From the NCBI GenBank assembly GCA_022845955.1, contig AP025576.1, forward strand, positions 1,488,001 to 1,552,000: a DNA stretch of 64,000 bases, in the 5' to 3' direction. Made by a program: the position numbers and the translations under genes. How positions within the stretch are numbered: position 1 is the stretch's first letter; the number at the start of each line of letters is the position of its first letter. Positions 1 to 8,586 of this stretch are shown one piece after another. Source of the stretch: Lachnospiraceae bacterium. Lineage in GTDB: Bacteria > Bacillota > Clostridia > Lachnospirales > Lachnospiraceae. The notes beneath the pieces are model-generated. The model had not been told where the DNA came from and made no database searches. It saw only the letters and a program-made list of their open reading frames with translations.

Positions 1-1
1 A

Positions 2-427
2 CTGCAAAAGGCAGCAGGGCAGATCCGGGAGAGCACTACCTTCCCCGACGCGGTGCAGACGGTTGTGACTTGCTGCCGGGAAGGTTTCGAACGACGGAAT
101 GAACTGAGCGTGGAGATTTACGAAGCGGTCCGGTACATAGAGGAGCATTTAAGCGGAAAACTGACATTGAACCAGGTGGCCGGCCACATCGGGCTGAGTC
201 CCAATTATCTGAGCAGCCTGTTTAAAAAGGAGCTGCATATCAGCTTTGTGGATTATATTACGGAAAAACGGGTGATAAAGGCGAAGGAGCTTCTGCTGGA
301 AACGGATTTAAAAACGCATGAGGTGGCGGAGATCACAGGTTTTGCGGATGACAGCTATTTCAGCAAGACTTTTAAAAAGATTACAGGCAGGCTTCCAAGC
401 TCTTTCCGGAAAAGGACAAAAATATGA
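2..427 (+). CDS. AraC/YesN-type response regulator, C-terminal part (5' end outside window)
   Basis: Only the C-terminal part is in the window; the frame is open to the left edge. The last ~105 residues form a two-helix-turn-helix AraC domain: a first recognition unit around IGLSPNYLSSLFKK and a second around VAEITGFADDSYFSKTFKK, ending in the usual R-x-P-x-x-F-R tail. The stop TGA overlaps the ATG of the histidine kinase downstream (ATGA), which indicates translational coupling. That arrangement is typical of YesN regulators paired with YesM kinases next to CUT1 sugar ABC transporters. The receiver domain expected at the N-terminus cannot be seen here, so YesN is inferred from the partner gene. 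Likely role: activating the importer operon that starts near 2368. Confidence 0.85.
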   Translation: MQKAAGQIRESTTFPDAVQTVVTCCREGFERRNELSVEIYEAVRYIEEHLSGKLTLNQVAGHIGLSPNYLSSLFKKELHISFVDYITEKRVIKAKELLLETDLKTHEVAEITGFADDSYFSKTFKKITGRLPSSFRKRTKI

Positions 428-2223
428 AAATACCGGTTTACCGAAGTGTATTTACCAAAATGATCCTGGCGCTTTCCGTCAGCTTCCTGGTGATTATCTC
501 GGGCAGCTTTCTCTATATCTACGCCAGTGTGAGGGATTCCCTGAAAGAAAAGACAGACTCGGAAAAAATACAGAATTTCAGCCAGCTGGAGCACAACATT
601 GATATGCTTGGCAAGGAAGTGGAGTTGATTTCAAGAAGGCTCATCAGTGAAACGGCCCTTACGGATTTGGTATTCGGCGTGGGGGAGGAGAACAGCCGGG
701 AAGTAATTTTAAAGGCGGATCTGTTCCGGGAGATGGAAAAGGTTTTTACAGAATATACCTATGTGGAATCCATTTGTTTCTATAATTCCGAGGACCTGAC
801 TCTGATAGCGGATAAGGAACAGAATATTCTGATGAACGGCAGGGATTCCAGGGGAAGATTCTATGAGGAGCAGATTGCGGACAACGGCTATGGTGCAGGG
901 AACGGAGTGAAATGGTACGGCGGCTATACAAACGGTGATTTCAAAATTAAGGCCCTGCAGAATGAAGGGCGGAAAAAAATCAATTACATCACCGCCTGCC
1001 GCCCGGTTTACTGGGGGTCTCATACCGCCTGGCTTGTGATTAACATTAATCTGGATTATTTCACTGATATTTATAATTCCCCGGATAAGGAAAACATCCA
1101 GCTAAGCATGACATACATTATTGACGAAAGAGGAAAAACGGTTTCTCATCTGGACAAGTCCGTCATTGGGGAAGAAAAAGGAACCCAATATATCCGCAGC
1201 AAAAGTGAGGGGCCTTATACCTTTGAAGAAGGAAACCAGCAGATTCTCTGCTATCCCCTTCATCTGAGCGGCTGGACAATGGTGAATGAAACACCGCTTT
1301 CCGTTATCCTGAAAGATATCAAGGATATCCAGATTGTTTTCCGCATTGCGGTAATTGCAGTGGCGGCCTTATCCATATTTTTTACAGTATTCTGGGTACG
1401 GTATATTACCCGCCCCCTTTCGGATACTGTGGAGGCCATGAAATGTATGGAAAACGGGATGCTGGGAATTACTCTTGTGCAGAAGACCAAGGGCAGGGAT
1501 GAGATAGGTCTGCTGGTCAGCCAGTTTAATCAGATGTCACAGAAGATCAGGCAGCTTGTGGAAGAAAACACAAGGATGGAGGAAAACAAACGGGAGATGG
1601 AGATTAAAATGCTGAAATCCCAGATGAATCCCCATTTTTTATACAATACCTTAAATACGATAAAGTGGATGGCAATTATGAAGGGTGAGGATAGCATCGT
1701 GGACTGTACCAGCGCCCTGGGAGATTTGCTCCAGCCACTGTACAGGGATAACCGTACCTTCTGGAGCCTGGAAAACGAAAAAAATTATATAATAAGCTTT
1801 GGGAAAATCATGAATTACCGGTACGGGGAGAAGGTTGCTTTGCAAATTGACATAAATGAAGAGTTGTATGGAGCTGAAATCCCCAAGTTTGTCCTTCAGC
1901 CGATTGCGGAGAATGCTTTTCTATATGGGGTTTCGGAAAAGGAGGAAATTACGGTTATAACCATCTCCGGCTGGCGGGAAGAAGGGGATCTCCTTCTGCG
2001 TATTTCGGATAACGGTGAGGGGCTGGAAGAAACAAAACTGGTACAATTAAGAGAAAGCCTCCATGAGAGCCTTAATGAAAGCCGGGAAACCAATCATATA
2101 GGGATTTCCAATGTACATCAGAGGATCCAGCTGTTGTACGGGCCTGGCTACGGCCTTGAAATAGACAGTATAAAGGAGAGGGGCTTTTGCGTAACCATGC
2201 GGCTTGCTTTCGATAAGCCGTAA
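424..2223 (+). CDS. YesM-type sensor histidine kinase
   Basis: The 599-residue protein has an N-terminal membrane helix (about residues 10-32), an extracellular sensor region of about 260 residues, a second membrane helix (about 298-320), a HAMP-like linker, and a His_kinase domain with the motif MNPHFLYNTLN in which His404 is the likely phosphoacceptor. A C-terminal HATPase follows, with N-box PIAENAFLYG and the glycine motif SDNGEGL. This order is that of YesM/LytS-class kinases, which sense extracellular sugars or the importer's binding protein. It overlaps the upstream regulator by 4 bp and sits immediately before a CUT1 importer, so control of that importer is a strong inference. The ligand is unknown. 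Confidence 0.92.
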   Translation: MKIPVYRSVFTKMILALSVSFLVIISGSFLYIYASVRDSLKEKTDSEKIQNFSQLEHNIDMLGKEVELISRRLISETALTDLVFGVGEENSREVILKADLFREMEKVFTEYTYVESICFYNSEDLTLIADKEQNILMNGRDSRGRFYEEQIADNGYGAGNGVKWYGGYTNGDFKIKALQNEGRKKINYITACRPVYWGSHTAWLVININLDYFTDIYNSPDKENIQLSMTYIIDERGKTVSHLDKSVIGEEKGTQYIRSKSEGPYTFEEGNQQILCYPLHLSGWTMVNETPLSVILKDIKDIQIVFRIAVIAVAALSIFFTVFWVRYITRPLSDTVEAMKCMENGMLGITLVQKTKGRDEIGLLVSQFNQMSQKIRQLVEENTRMEENKREMEIKMLKSQMNPHFLYNTLNTIKWMAIMKGEDSIVDCTSALGDLLQPLYRDNRTFWSLENEKNYIISFGKIMNYRYGEKVALQIDINEELYGAEIPKFVLQPIAENAFLYGVSEKEEITVITISGWREEGDLLLRISDNGEGLEETKLVQLRESLHESLNESRETNHIGISNVHQRIQLLYGPGYGLEIDSIKERGFCVTMRLAFDKP

Positions 2224-2293
2224 TATTTTTGTATAAATCCACAGATTTTACCAGAACACCGCCGGGGCGCCGGAAATCTGATATGATTTTTGT

Positions 2294-2334
2294 AAAAATC
2301 GGAAGAATGTTTATTGAGCATTCCTCCGGTTTTT
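2294..2334 (+). terminator. hairpin with T tract between the two-component system and the importer operon
   Basis: Arms 2294-2309 and 2319-2334 pair over 16 positions, including two G-U pairs, around a 9-nt loop; the right arm ends in TTTTT and is followed by TATTATT. This looks like a Rho-independent terminator for the regulator/kinase pair. It lies just after a possible -10 (TATGAT, 2283-2288) with no good -35, as expected for an activator-dependent promoter of the importer, in which case it could also act as an attenuator. Confidence 0.6.
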
Positions 2335-2367
2335 ATTATTCTTGTTTTATCGAAAGGGGGTTACCAC

Positions 2368-3315
2368 ATGCCGGATATAAAGATACGGAAAACCCTGGTG
2401 GAACGGCTGGGGAGGAAAAAAGTAAGGGGGTATAAATATCTGCTGATTGCAGTACCATTTCTGCTGTATGTATTCGCTATGAATTACGTGCCGCTCATCG
2501 GTTGGATTTACACCGTGTTTGATTACAAAATGGGCCAGCAGTTCCTGGATTTCGGCAATCTTACGTTTATCGGTCTGGATAATTTCAGAAAATTATTTGC
2601 CGAACATTCGGAGGTGCTCCGGGTCCTGCGCAACACGCTTGTAATGAGCGCGCTCACGCTTCTGGCAACACCGTTTCCCGTGTTATTCGCCATCATGATC
2701 AATGAGTTGAAGGGAAAATATTTTAAGAAGTTTGTCCAGACAGCCACAACGCTTCCTAATTTCATCAGCTGGATCATTGTGTATGGGATTGCCTTTTCTT
2801 TTTTCTCCATGAATGGGTTTGTCAATATGGTACTGAAGAAATTTGGAATCGATATAGCGGGCGCGGGGATTATGGGAAATCCGGATTACGTATGGCTCTT
2901 CCAATGGTTCCTGAATATCTGGAAAACGCTTGGCTGGTCGGCAATTATTTATATCGCTGCAATTGTGGGGATAGACGGTGAGTTATTTGACGCGGCGCGT
3001 GTGGACGGGGCCAATAAGCTTAAAACGATATGGCATATTACCATACCGGGAATTATGCCCACCTATGTGGTCATGTTCCTTCTGGGAGTCAGTAATATCC
3101 TGTCAAACGGATTTGACCAGTATTTTATGTTTTACAATTCCGTAGTGGCGGATAAGATAGAGGTCCTTGATTATTATGTATATAAAGTCGGATTCCTGAT
3201 CAACGATTATCCTTATTCGATTACGCTGGGAATGCTGAAATCACTAATAAGTATTGTGCTTTTGTTTACAGCGAATATGCTGTCCAAAAAGGTCAGGGGA
3301 GAATCCATCGTATAA
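2368..3315 (+). CDS. CUT1-family ABC transporter permease, LplB/YteP type
   Basis: A 315-residue integral membrane protein with about six helices and the permease EAA-loop signature DAARVDGANKLKTIWHITIP near residues 210-227, which contacts the ATPase. The family imports oligosaccharides or uronides in Firmicutes; LplB/YteP proteins typically pair with a YtcP-type second permease and a large lipoprotein, as here. No ATPase is encoded locally, so a shared MsmX-like ATPase elsewhere is inferred. The start at 2368 is chosen because GAAAGGGGG lies 7 nt upstream; a longer frame from 2314 lacks a ribosome binding site and overlaps the terminator-like hairpin. It is followed after 16 bp by the second permease. 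Confidence 0.92.
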   Translation: MPDIKIRKTLVERLGRKKVRGYKYLLIAVPFLLYVFAMNYVPLIGWIYTVFDYKMGQQFLDFGNLTFIGLDNFRKLFAEHSEVLRVLRNTLVMSALTLLATPFPVLFAIMINELKGKYFKKFVQTATTLPNFISWIIVYGIAFSFFSMNGFVNMVLKKFGIDIAGAGIMGNPDYVWLFQWFLNIWKTLGWSAIIYIAAIVGIDGELFDAARVDGANKLKTIWHITIPGIMPTYVVMFLLGVSNILSNGFDQYFMFYNSVVADKIEVLDYYVYKVGFLINDYPYSITLGMLKSLISIVLLFTANMLSKKVRGESIV

Positions 3316-3331
3316 GGAGCGTGAATTTGCC

Positions 3332-4228
3332 ATGAGTAAGAATAAGATTAAAGTCTCTCTCTCGGAACGTATTCTGCAGATTGTTATTTATTGTTTGGTA
3401 ACGCTGTTCGTCATCCTGTGCGTCTATCCTTTTTATTATCTGATTATTTATTCTCTGTCCGATCCGACGCTGGCTGCCAAGGGCATATATCTGTTGCCGA
3501 AGGGTTTTACCTTCTCCATATATCAGAGAATATTTGAAAAGACGGATTTCGGGCACGCCTTCCTGATATCGGCATCCAGGACCGTTATCAATACAGGGCT
3601 TTGTATTCTTGGCTCCTCCCTGTTTGCGTACCTGGTCACCAAAAGGGATATGATAGGAAGAAAATTTGTATACCGGTTTGTGGTGATTACGATGTATATC
3701 GGGGCCGGTCTGATACCTTACTACATAACCATGAAGGCCTATCACCTGAAGGATACCTATTTTCTCTATATCATTCCGGGAATAATCAACGCCTTCTATG
3801 TGATTCTGATTAAGACATTTATCGAGCAGATACCGCCTTCCCTGGAGGAATCGGCGGAAATGGACGGAGCCGGTTTCCTGAGGACCTATGCGAGTATCAT
3901 CATGCCTCTCAGTAAACCGATTATAGCGACGGTTGCGGTTTATGCGGCTGTGGGGGCATGGAATTCCTGGCAGGATAACTATCTGCTGGTGACGAATCCA
4001 AAGCTGCAGACGGTGCAGCTGATATTGTACAATTGCATTAATGACGCGCAGAGGATTGCGGACAGTATGAAAAACGGGGCGATTATGTCCCCGGGAACGG
4101 TAACCGTGTCGGCGGAAAGCCTGCGGATGGCTACCACGGTGGTGGCGGTTCTGCCGGTGATGCTGGTCTATCCTTTTTTACAGAAGTATTTTGTAAAAGG
4201 AGTAATGCTGGGGGCTGTTAAGGGATGA
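3332..4228 (+). CDS. CUT1-family ABC transporter permease, YtcP type
   Basis: A 298-residue membrane protein with six predicted helices. The EAA loop reads ESAEMDGAGFLRTYASIIMP, and the ending (QKYFVKGVMLGAVKG) is diagnostic of the YtcP/AraQ-like partner permease. AAGGAG sits about 11 nt before ATG 3332, which I prefer to an upstream in-frame start at 3254 that would lie inside the preceding gene. It forms the heterodimeric channel with the permease encoded just upstream. The binding-protein gene starts 53 bp downstream, so co-transcription is likely. Substrate inferred from neighbours: a plant oligosaccharide, possibly arabinose-containing. Confidence 0.92.
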   Translation: MSKNKIKVSLSERILQIVIYCLVTLFVILCVYPFYYLIIYSLSDPTLAAKGIYLLPKGFTFSIYQRIFEKTDFGHAFLISASRTVINTGLCILGSSLFAYLVTKRDMIGRKFVYRFVVITMYIGAGLIPYYITMKAYHLKDTYFLYIIPGIINAFYVILIKTFIEQIPPSLEESAEMDGAGFLRTYASIIMPLSKPIIATVAVYAAVGAWNSWQDNYLLVTNPKLQTVQLILYNCINDAQRIADSMKNGAIMSPGTVTVSAESLRMATTVVAVLPVMLVYPFLQKYFVKGVMLGAVKG

Positions 4229-4281
4229 AACCCTTCAGGTATAAAAGAACCAGAGAATGGGATTGGGAGGTAAGAGCAATA

Positions 4282-6048
4282 ATGAGAAAAACAAAATTAT
4301 GGAAGAAAACAACGGCAGTCCTTGTGTGTACGGCAATGCTGGCAGGCCTGGGCGCCTGTTCGAAGGAAACGGAAACCGGCGGTGCCGGGACGGCTGCGCA
4401 GGCAGAGAGTGCCAAAGCCGGAGAAGAAGCGGATGACGGGGAGGAAGTTATTACTCTCACGGTTATGGGAGAGGTGGGAAATGACTGCATTTCCATCGAT
4501 GATGCTATCGGACGTAAAATCAAAGAAGAACTGGGAATCGTGCTGGAATGTACCATGGTAACCAATGATAAGCTGAAGGTTATGGCGGCAGGAGGGGATC
4601 TGCCGGATATTATAGAACTTCATGAAGCGCCTACTATGGCAAAGAGCCTGATTGACGCCGGAGCTTTATATCCTATGGACTCCTGGCTGGAAAATAACGG
4701 GGAAAATATTAAAACCAAGCTTCCGGACGGCCTGAAATGGTCAAAGGATGTCCTGGGCGGCGGCCAGACCTATGTCCTTCCCGTTGCCATTGAAGTGACT
4801 GATAAGGAAAATCCCAAGAAAAACGGATTTGTAGGTTTCTTTACAAGATGGGATTACTATAAGGAGCTTGGCTGCCCGGAAATCGCTTCGGAGGATGATT
4901 ATCTGAATGTGCTGAAGCAGATGGTGGATGCCCATCCGGAAACGGAGGACGGAAAGAAGGTTTACGCCTTGTCGGGATGGACGGACTGGGGCCTTTGGCC
5001 TTATAAAATTTCCTATCCGTTCAGCTTCGGTTATGAAAACCTGGATAACAACCAGCTGTTCAGCCATGTAACCGGTGAACTGGAGGATATGTTTACAAAG
5101 GAGGACGGTATTTTCTGGAAGAGCCTGGCATTTTTTAACAAAGCCTACCGTATGGGAATCATGGATCCCGAAGCCTTTACCATGAAAAATGCGCAGTACC
5201 ATTCCAAGGTCGCTAATGGTGAGGTACTGGTAGCCGCCGCGAACTGGGATACGCCGGATCTGGCAATATGCGGCGAAAATGCAGGAATGTATGTACTGCC
5301 CGGAGCGTTCCCTTATATTGCAGGTATCTATCCGCTGGAAAGCAGACTGGGCTATACCACCACGAATGCTATCTGCATCAGCGCCAACTGTAAATATCCG
5401 GAAAAAGCCATGGAACTGCTGGAATACCTGAACTCCGATGAAGGATCCAGATTGGTGCGCACAGGGATACAGGGGGAAGACTGGGATGTTGTGGACGGGA
5501 AACCGGAACTGACAGGAAAGCGTCTCGACAACTTTATTAGCAACAATACAAAAGAAAAGGATTATGCGGAAAAAACAAGCCCCCAGGGAATCGGCAAATA
5601 TGCCTGGATGTGTTCTACACAGGCTATCAATCCCGCGGCGGACGGATATCCCTATGATTTGACGAACGCAAAGGAATATACCATGCTTAGCGTATCGGCT
5701 GCAGATAAAGATTTTTCAGATTACTATAGCGCAGGTAAGGCACAATATCCCGGAGAAGCCTATGTACAGCTGGTAGAGGACGGGAAGATGAAAGCGCTGG
5801 ATACCAATCGGATAACCGGAAAGCTGATGGAGCCTGTATCGGATGAAGCGGTTAAGATTTTCTCTAAGGCGGATGAATATTTCCAGGCCAATATTGCCAA
5901 AATCATAACCTGCGAGGATGAGGCGGCCTTTGAAACACAAAAACAGAAAATGATCACCGATATACTGGCAATGGGATATGAAAAAGCACTGACCCAGGTG
6001 CAGGAGCAGTTTGCAAAAGCGAAGGAAATGGAAAAACAATTTCAGTAA
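4282..6048 (+). CDS. extracellular solute-binding lipoprotein of the CUT1 importer
   Basis: The 588-residue protein begins with a lipoprotein signal: positive N-terminus, hydrophobic core and lipobox LGAC with the lipidated Cys26. A Gly/Ala/Glu-rich tether follows, then a large family-1-type binding protein of the size usual for LplA/YtcQ proteins (about 500-600 residues). The C-terminal third is rich in acidic residues and coiled-coil-like helices. ATG 4282 is preferred because GGGAGG precedes it; the longer frame from 4225 would overlap the permease stop and would not begin with a signal peptide. Anchored outside the membrane, it delivers the sugar ligand to the two permeases. No sequence feature fixes the ligand. 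Confidence 0.9.
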   Translation: MRKTKLWKKTTAVLVCTAMLAGLGACSKETETGGAGTAAQAESAKAGEEADDGEEVITLTVMGEVGNDCISIDDAIGRKIKEELGIVLECTMVTNDKLKVMAAGGDLPDIIELHEAPTMAKSLIDAGALYPMDSWLENNGENIKTKLPDGLKWSKDVLGGGQTYVLPVAIEVTDKENPKKNGFVGFFTRWDYYKELGCPEIASEDDYLNVLKQMVDAHPETEDGKKVYALSGWTDWGLWPYKISYPFSFGYENLDNNQLFSHVTGELEDMFTKEDGIFWKSLAFFNKAYRMGIMDPEAFTMKNAQYHSKVANGEVLVAAANWDTPDLAICGENAGMYVLPGAFPYIAGIYPLESRLGYTTTNAICISANCKYPEKAMELLEYLNSDEGSRLVRTGIQGEDWDVVDGKPELTGKRLDNFISNNTKEKDYAEKTSPQGIGKYAWMCSTQAINPAADGYPYDLTNAKEYTMLSVSAADKDFSDYYSAGKAQYPGEAYVQLVEDGKMKALDTNRITGKLMEPVSDEAVKIFSKADEYFQANIAKIITCEDEAAFETQKQKMITDILAMGYEKALTQVQEQFAKAKEMEKQFQ

Positions 6049-6087
6049 AATAGGCAAAGGAACGGATAAACAGATTAATAAAAAGGA

Positions 6088-6117
6088 AGGGGCTGAAAAC
6101 CACAGGTTTTCGGCCTC
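6088..6117 (+). promoter_or_regulatory. intergenic hairpin between binding protein and GH127-like gene
   Basis: Arms AGGGGCTGAAAACC (6088-6101) and GGTTTTCGGCCTC (6105-6117) pair with one G-U around a 3-nt loop, with no T run after them. Such hairpins behind binding-protein genes often stabilise the upstream message and raise its level over the downstream gene. That function is inferred here. Confidence 0.4.
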
Positions 6118-6158
6118 ACCGGCTGATGTGGTTACCGTTGGGAAGCAAGGGGATAATT

Positions 6159-7826
6159 ATGAAAAAATATAAGGTATTATTTGGTTCTGCGGACAGGGAA
6201 GATGCGGGCAGGACCAGACTGAAGGGCAGAATAGGGGAAATGGAGCAGAGGGTTTTGAGCAGGCTCCGGGGACCGGAATTCAATGAATTGTTTCTGATAG
6301 CGGATCTTGATTTTAATCAAAAGCGCTGGTTCACGAATTACAGCGGGGATATATCCGGACGGTTTCTGGAGATCATGTCGCTTGCAGGAAACGGGAGTAA
6401 GGATTACCATCCGGCTCTTTCCTTTATGCTGGAAAAGATTCCGGAAAACCAGAGGGATGCGGGGCATTTCGGTATTCCGGTTGACTGGAGCGGGCCTATT
6501 GATTATGAACAACCTATGCCGGACGGTACACAGCCTCCGGTTCCCCGGATGATGCCGATTCTGTGGGGGAGCAGCAGAATGTTTCCCGGCCTGATAGAAG
6601 CCTATCTGGCCTTTCAGGATGAACAAATGCTTGCCTGTGCCAAAAAGCTGGGGGATTTTTATATCAATACCAGAGAAGAGCTTGCATCACCCCTCCGGGT
6701 GGAGGAATACCATGCCACGGGCACCTATGCCGCGGGGTATGCCACCTGTTATTTTCCGGGTATGGAGGGGCTGGTAAGGCTTTATGAAGTCACGGGGGAA
6801 GATAAATACCTGGATCAGGCAAGAAATATGGCGGATTTCAGAGAGAAATACGGGTTTGACCGGCTGCCCTTTGAACATACGCACGGATATCTCTGCTGCG
6901 TTTACAGCCTTTTGCTGATTTACAAAGAAAGCGGTGAAAAGCGATGGCTTTCCATGGCGGAAAAAAACTGGACGGATCTGGTGGAAGGCGGATACGTAAC
7001 GCCAAGCGGCGGGCTGCTGGAAAAAGGAGTGCCTGGATTTCACCGGGATGAAGGTTGTTCCCAGGCAGACTGGCTCAGGGTTAACTTATTATTTTATGAA
7101 TTGACGGGTGCGGTGAACTATCTGGATATGGCAGAACGTGTGCTTCATAACCAGTTTCGGATCAATCAGTGTGAAACGGGAGGATTCGGCCACAGACGGG
7201 TACTCTATGATGAGTACGGAGTGGCAGGCTATGGGAAATATGAAGAAGAGGCGCTGTGGTGCTGCGACTTCCACGGAGCGATGGCATTACAGAACCTGAA
7301 AAAGTATGTGGTAATGAAACAAAAAAAGAAGGACGGCTCTTATTTCATTCCTTTTTTGTTTGATTTTGAAGCGCAGAATGCAGAGGTGTCTGTCAGCGTG
7401 GAAGAGATCGGGACATCCGGCGGTCTGAAGAGATGGCGGATTATGGGGAAGACAGAAAATACAGGAACGGAACCCCCGGTGGAAATAGCCGTCCGTATCC
7501 CGGACTGGGCCGGGCCGTCCACCCTGTATGATGAGGGAGGAACTCCGCTTCCCGTAAGAATAGAAGCAAATATGCTGTACCTGCCAATCGGGAAAGATCC
7601 GGCGGTATATCTTTGGGAAGCCTTCTGCCCTGTATACCTGGAAGACAGATGCTTTCATAAAACACTTCCGGGACAGGAAGCGGAGAAAAAAGGCTGCATT
7701 CTGCGCCAGGGGCCTGATTTGCTGGCAGCCAGGATCGGGGAAACGCAGCCTGCGGTAGTAGGCCGGCTGGAGGATAACGGAGAGGCCGTATATATTTTCC
7801 ATACGTCCCCTTCCGCCGCTAAATGA
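6159..7826 (+). CDS. GH127/DUF1680-like glycoside hydrolase (beta-L-arabinofuranosidase type)
   Basis: A 555-residue cytoplasmic protein (no signal peptide) with the (alpha/alpha)6-barrel style of DUF1680. The zinc/nucleophile set of GH127 enzymes can be matched: an E-x-C motif (Glu298, Cys300 in RDEGCSQADW) and the paired cysteines Cys368-Cys369 (ALWCCDFHG). In the characterised Bifidobacterium enzyme the equivalent residues bind zinc and one of the paired cysteines is the nucleophile. ATG 6159 has AAGGGG upstream and is preferred over an earlier frame at 6126. It is last in the importer operon, so it probably hydrolyses the imported arabinoside. It is shorter than many GH127 proteins (about 650) and divergent, so another GH127-clan specificity is possible. 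Its 3' end overlaps the convergent gene by 8 bp. Confidence 0.75.
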   Translation: MKKYKVLFGSADREDAGRTRLKGRIGEMEQRVLSRLRGPEFNELFLIADLDFNQKRWFTNYSGDISGRFLEIMSLAGNGSKDYHPALSFMLEKIPENQRDAGHFGIPVDWSGPIDYEQPMPDGTQPPVPRMMPILWGSSRMFPGLIEAYLAFQDEQMLACAKKLGDFYINTREELASPLRVEEYHATGTYAAGYATCYFPGMEGLVRLYEVTGEDKYLDQARNMADFREKYGFDRLPFEHTHGYLCCVYSLLLIYKESGEKRWLSMAEKNWTDLVEGGYVTPSGGLLEKGVPGFHRDEGCSQADWLRVNLLFYELTGAVNYLDMAERVLHNQFRINQCETGGFGHRRVLYDEYGVAGYGKYEEEALWCCDFHGAMALQNLKKYVVMKQKKKDGSYFIPFLFDFEAQNAEVSVSVEEIGTSGGLKRWRIMGKTENTGTEPPVEIAVRIPDWAGPSTLYDEGGTPLPVRIEANMLYLPIGKDPAVYLWEAFCPVYLEDRCFHKTLPGQEAEKKGCILRQGPDLLAARIGETQPAVVGRLEDNGEAVYIFHTSPSAAK

Positions 7827-8586
7827 CCCCGATCCAGTCGATCACGGAAAAGACCGCCATCAATACCGGCTGGTGCAGCATATAAACCGGCAGCGTATAT
7901 TTCCCGAGAAGCTCCAGCGGCCTGCATTTCGGCCTGGACAGCATGGCGGTGAAAGCACCGTTTACCGCCGTCAGAAGCTTCCAGATAAAATATCCGGTGA
8001 AGAACAGGAAGATCCAGGGGAACAGGGGAAAATAATCCGTGGAATAAAAGCCATCGTAAGGAAACCCGAGAACCATCATCAGCCTCCCCTGGTACAAAAA
8101 GCGGGGGAGCGCAGCCAGCCGCAGCCCCTCAAAACCAAGATAGCCGGAGGAAATTTCACGGGTGAGCAGAAAAAGAAGAAAGCTTGCCGCAAGCCCCGGG
8201 AAAGCCGGAATCCGACGCAGGACGGGCTGCAGGACGGCGGTAATGAGGGTGGCAAGGCCGAAAAAGCTTAAGATCCCCATGATAACCAGGGAATCCGGCA
8301 TGACAACAGCGGTTGCCAGGGTGATGAGCAGGCCGCAGCCGCTGAGAATAAGCCCTCGTTTTACCGGACGGCGCCCCAGGCAGAAGCACATGCCGGATAA
8401 ACAGATAAAGGTCCAGCAGATGCTCTGCTGCCACAGATACCCCGGTTCCTCGCGGAACCAGGGTATTTTTATATGAAACAGATAAGACAAATCATAAGCT
8501 CCGTGATAGGCGATCATGCTCAGAAGCGTCAGCCCCCTCACCAGATCCAGAAGCGAATAACGGGTACGCATTTTTTTTGCGCTCAT
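7819..8586 (-). CDS. DUF1624 / heparan-alpha-glucosaminide acetyltransferase-like membrane protein
   Basis: A 255-residue polytopic protein of about seven helices. The start motif RYSLLDLVRGLTLLSMIAYH is characteristic of the DUF1624/HGSNAT acyltransferase superfamily, and the C-terminal LLGKYTLPVYMLHQP block is shared with membrane acyltransferases. Such proteins move acetyl groups across the membrane to acceptors outside. The start overlaps the stop of the YfhO-type gene by 4 bp, so it is the third gene of a minus-strand operon with the LtaS-like and YfhO genes. Acetylation of an envelope polymer or glycan is therefore a reasonable inference. The stop overlaps the convergent GH127-like gene by 8 bp, leaving no room for a terminator. 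Confidence 0.8.
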   Translation of the reverse strand: MSAKKMRTRYSLLDLVRGLTLLSMIAYHGAYDLSYLFHIKIPWFREEPGYLWQQSICWTFICLSGMCFCLGRRPVKRGLILSGCGLLITLATAVVMPDSLVIMGILSFFGLATLITAVLQPVLRRIPAFPGLAASFLLFLLTREISSGYLGFEGLRLAALPRFLYQGRLMMVLGFPYDGFYSTDYFPLFPWIFLFFTGYFIWKLLTAVNGAFTAMLSRPKCRPLELLGKYTLPVYMLHQPVLMAVFSVIDWIGVI

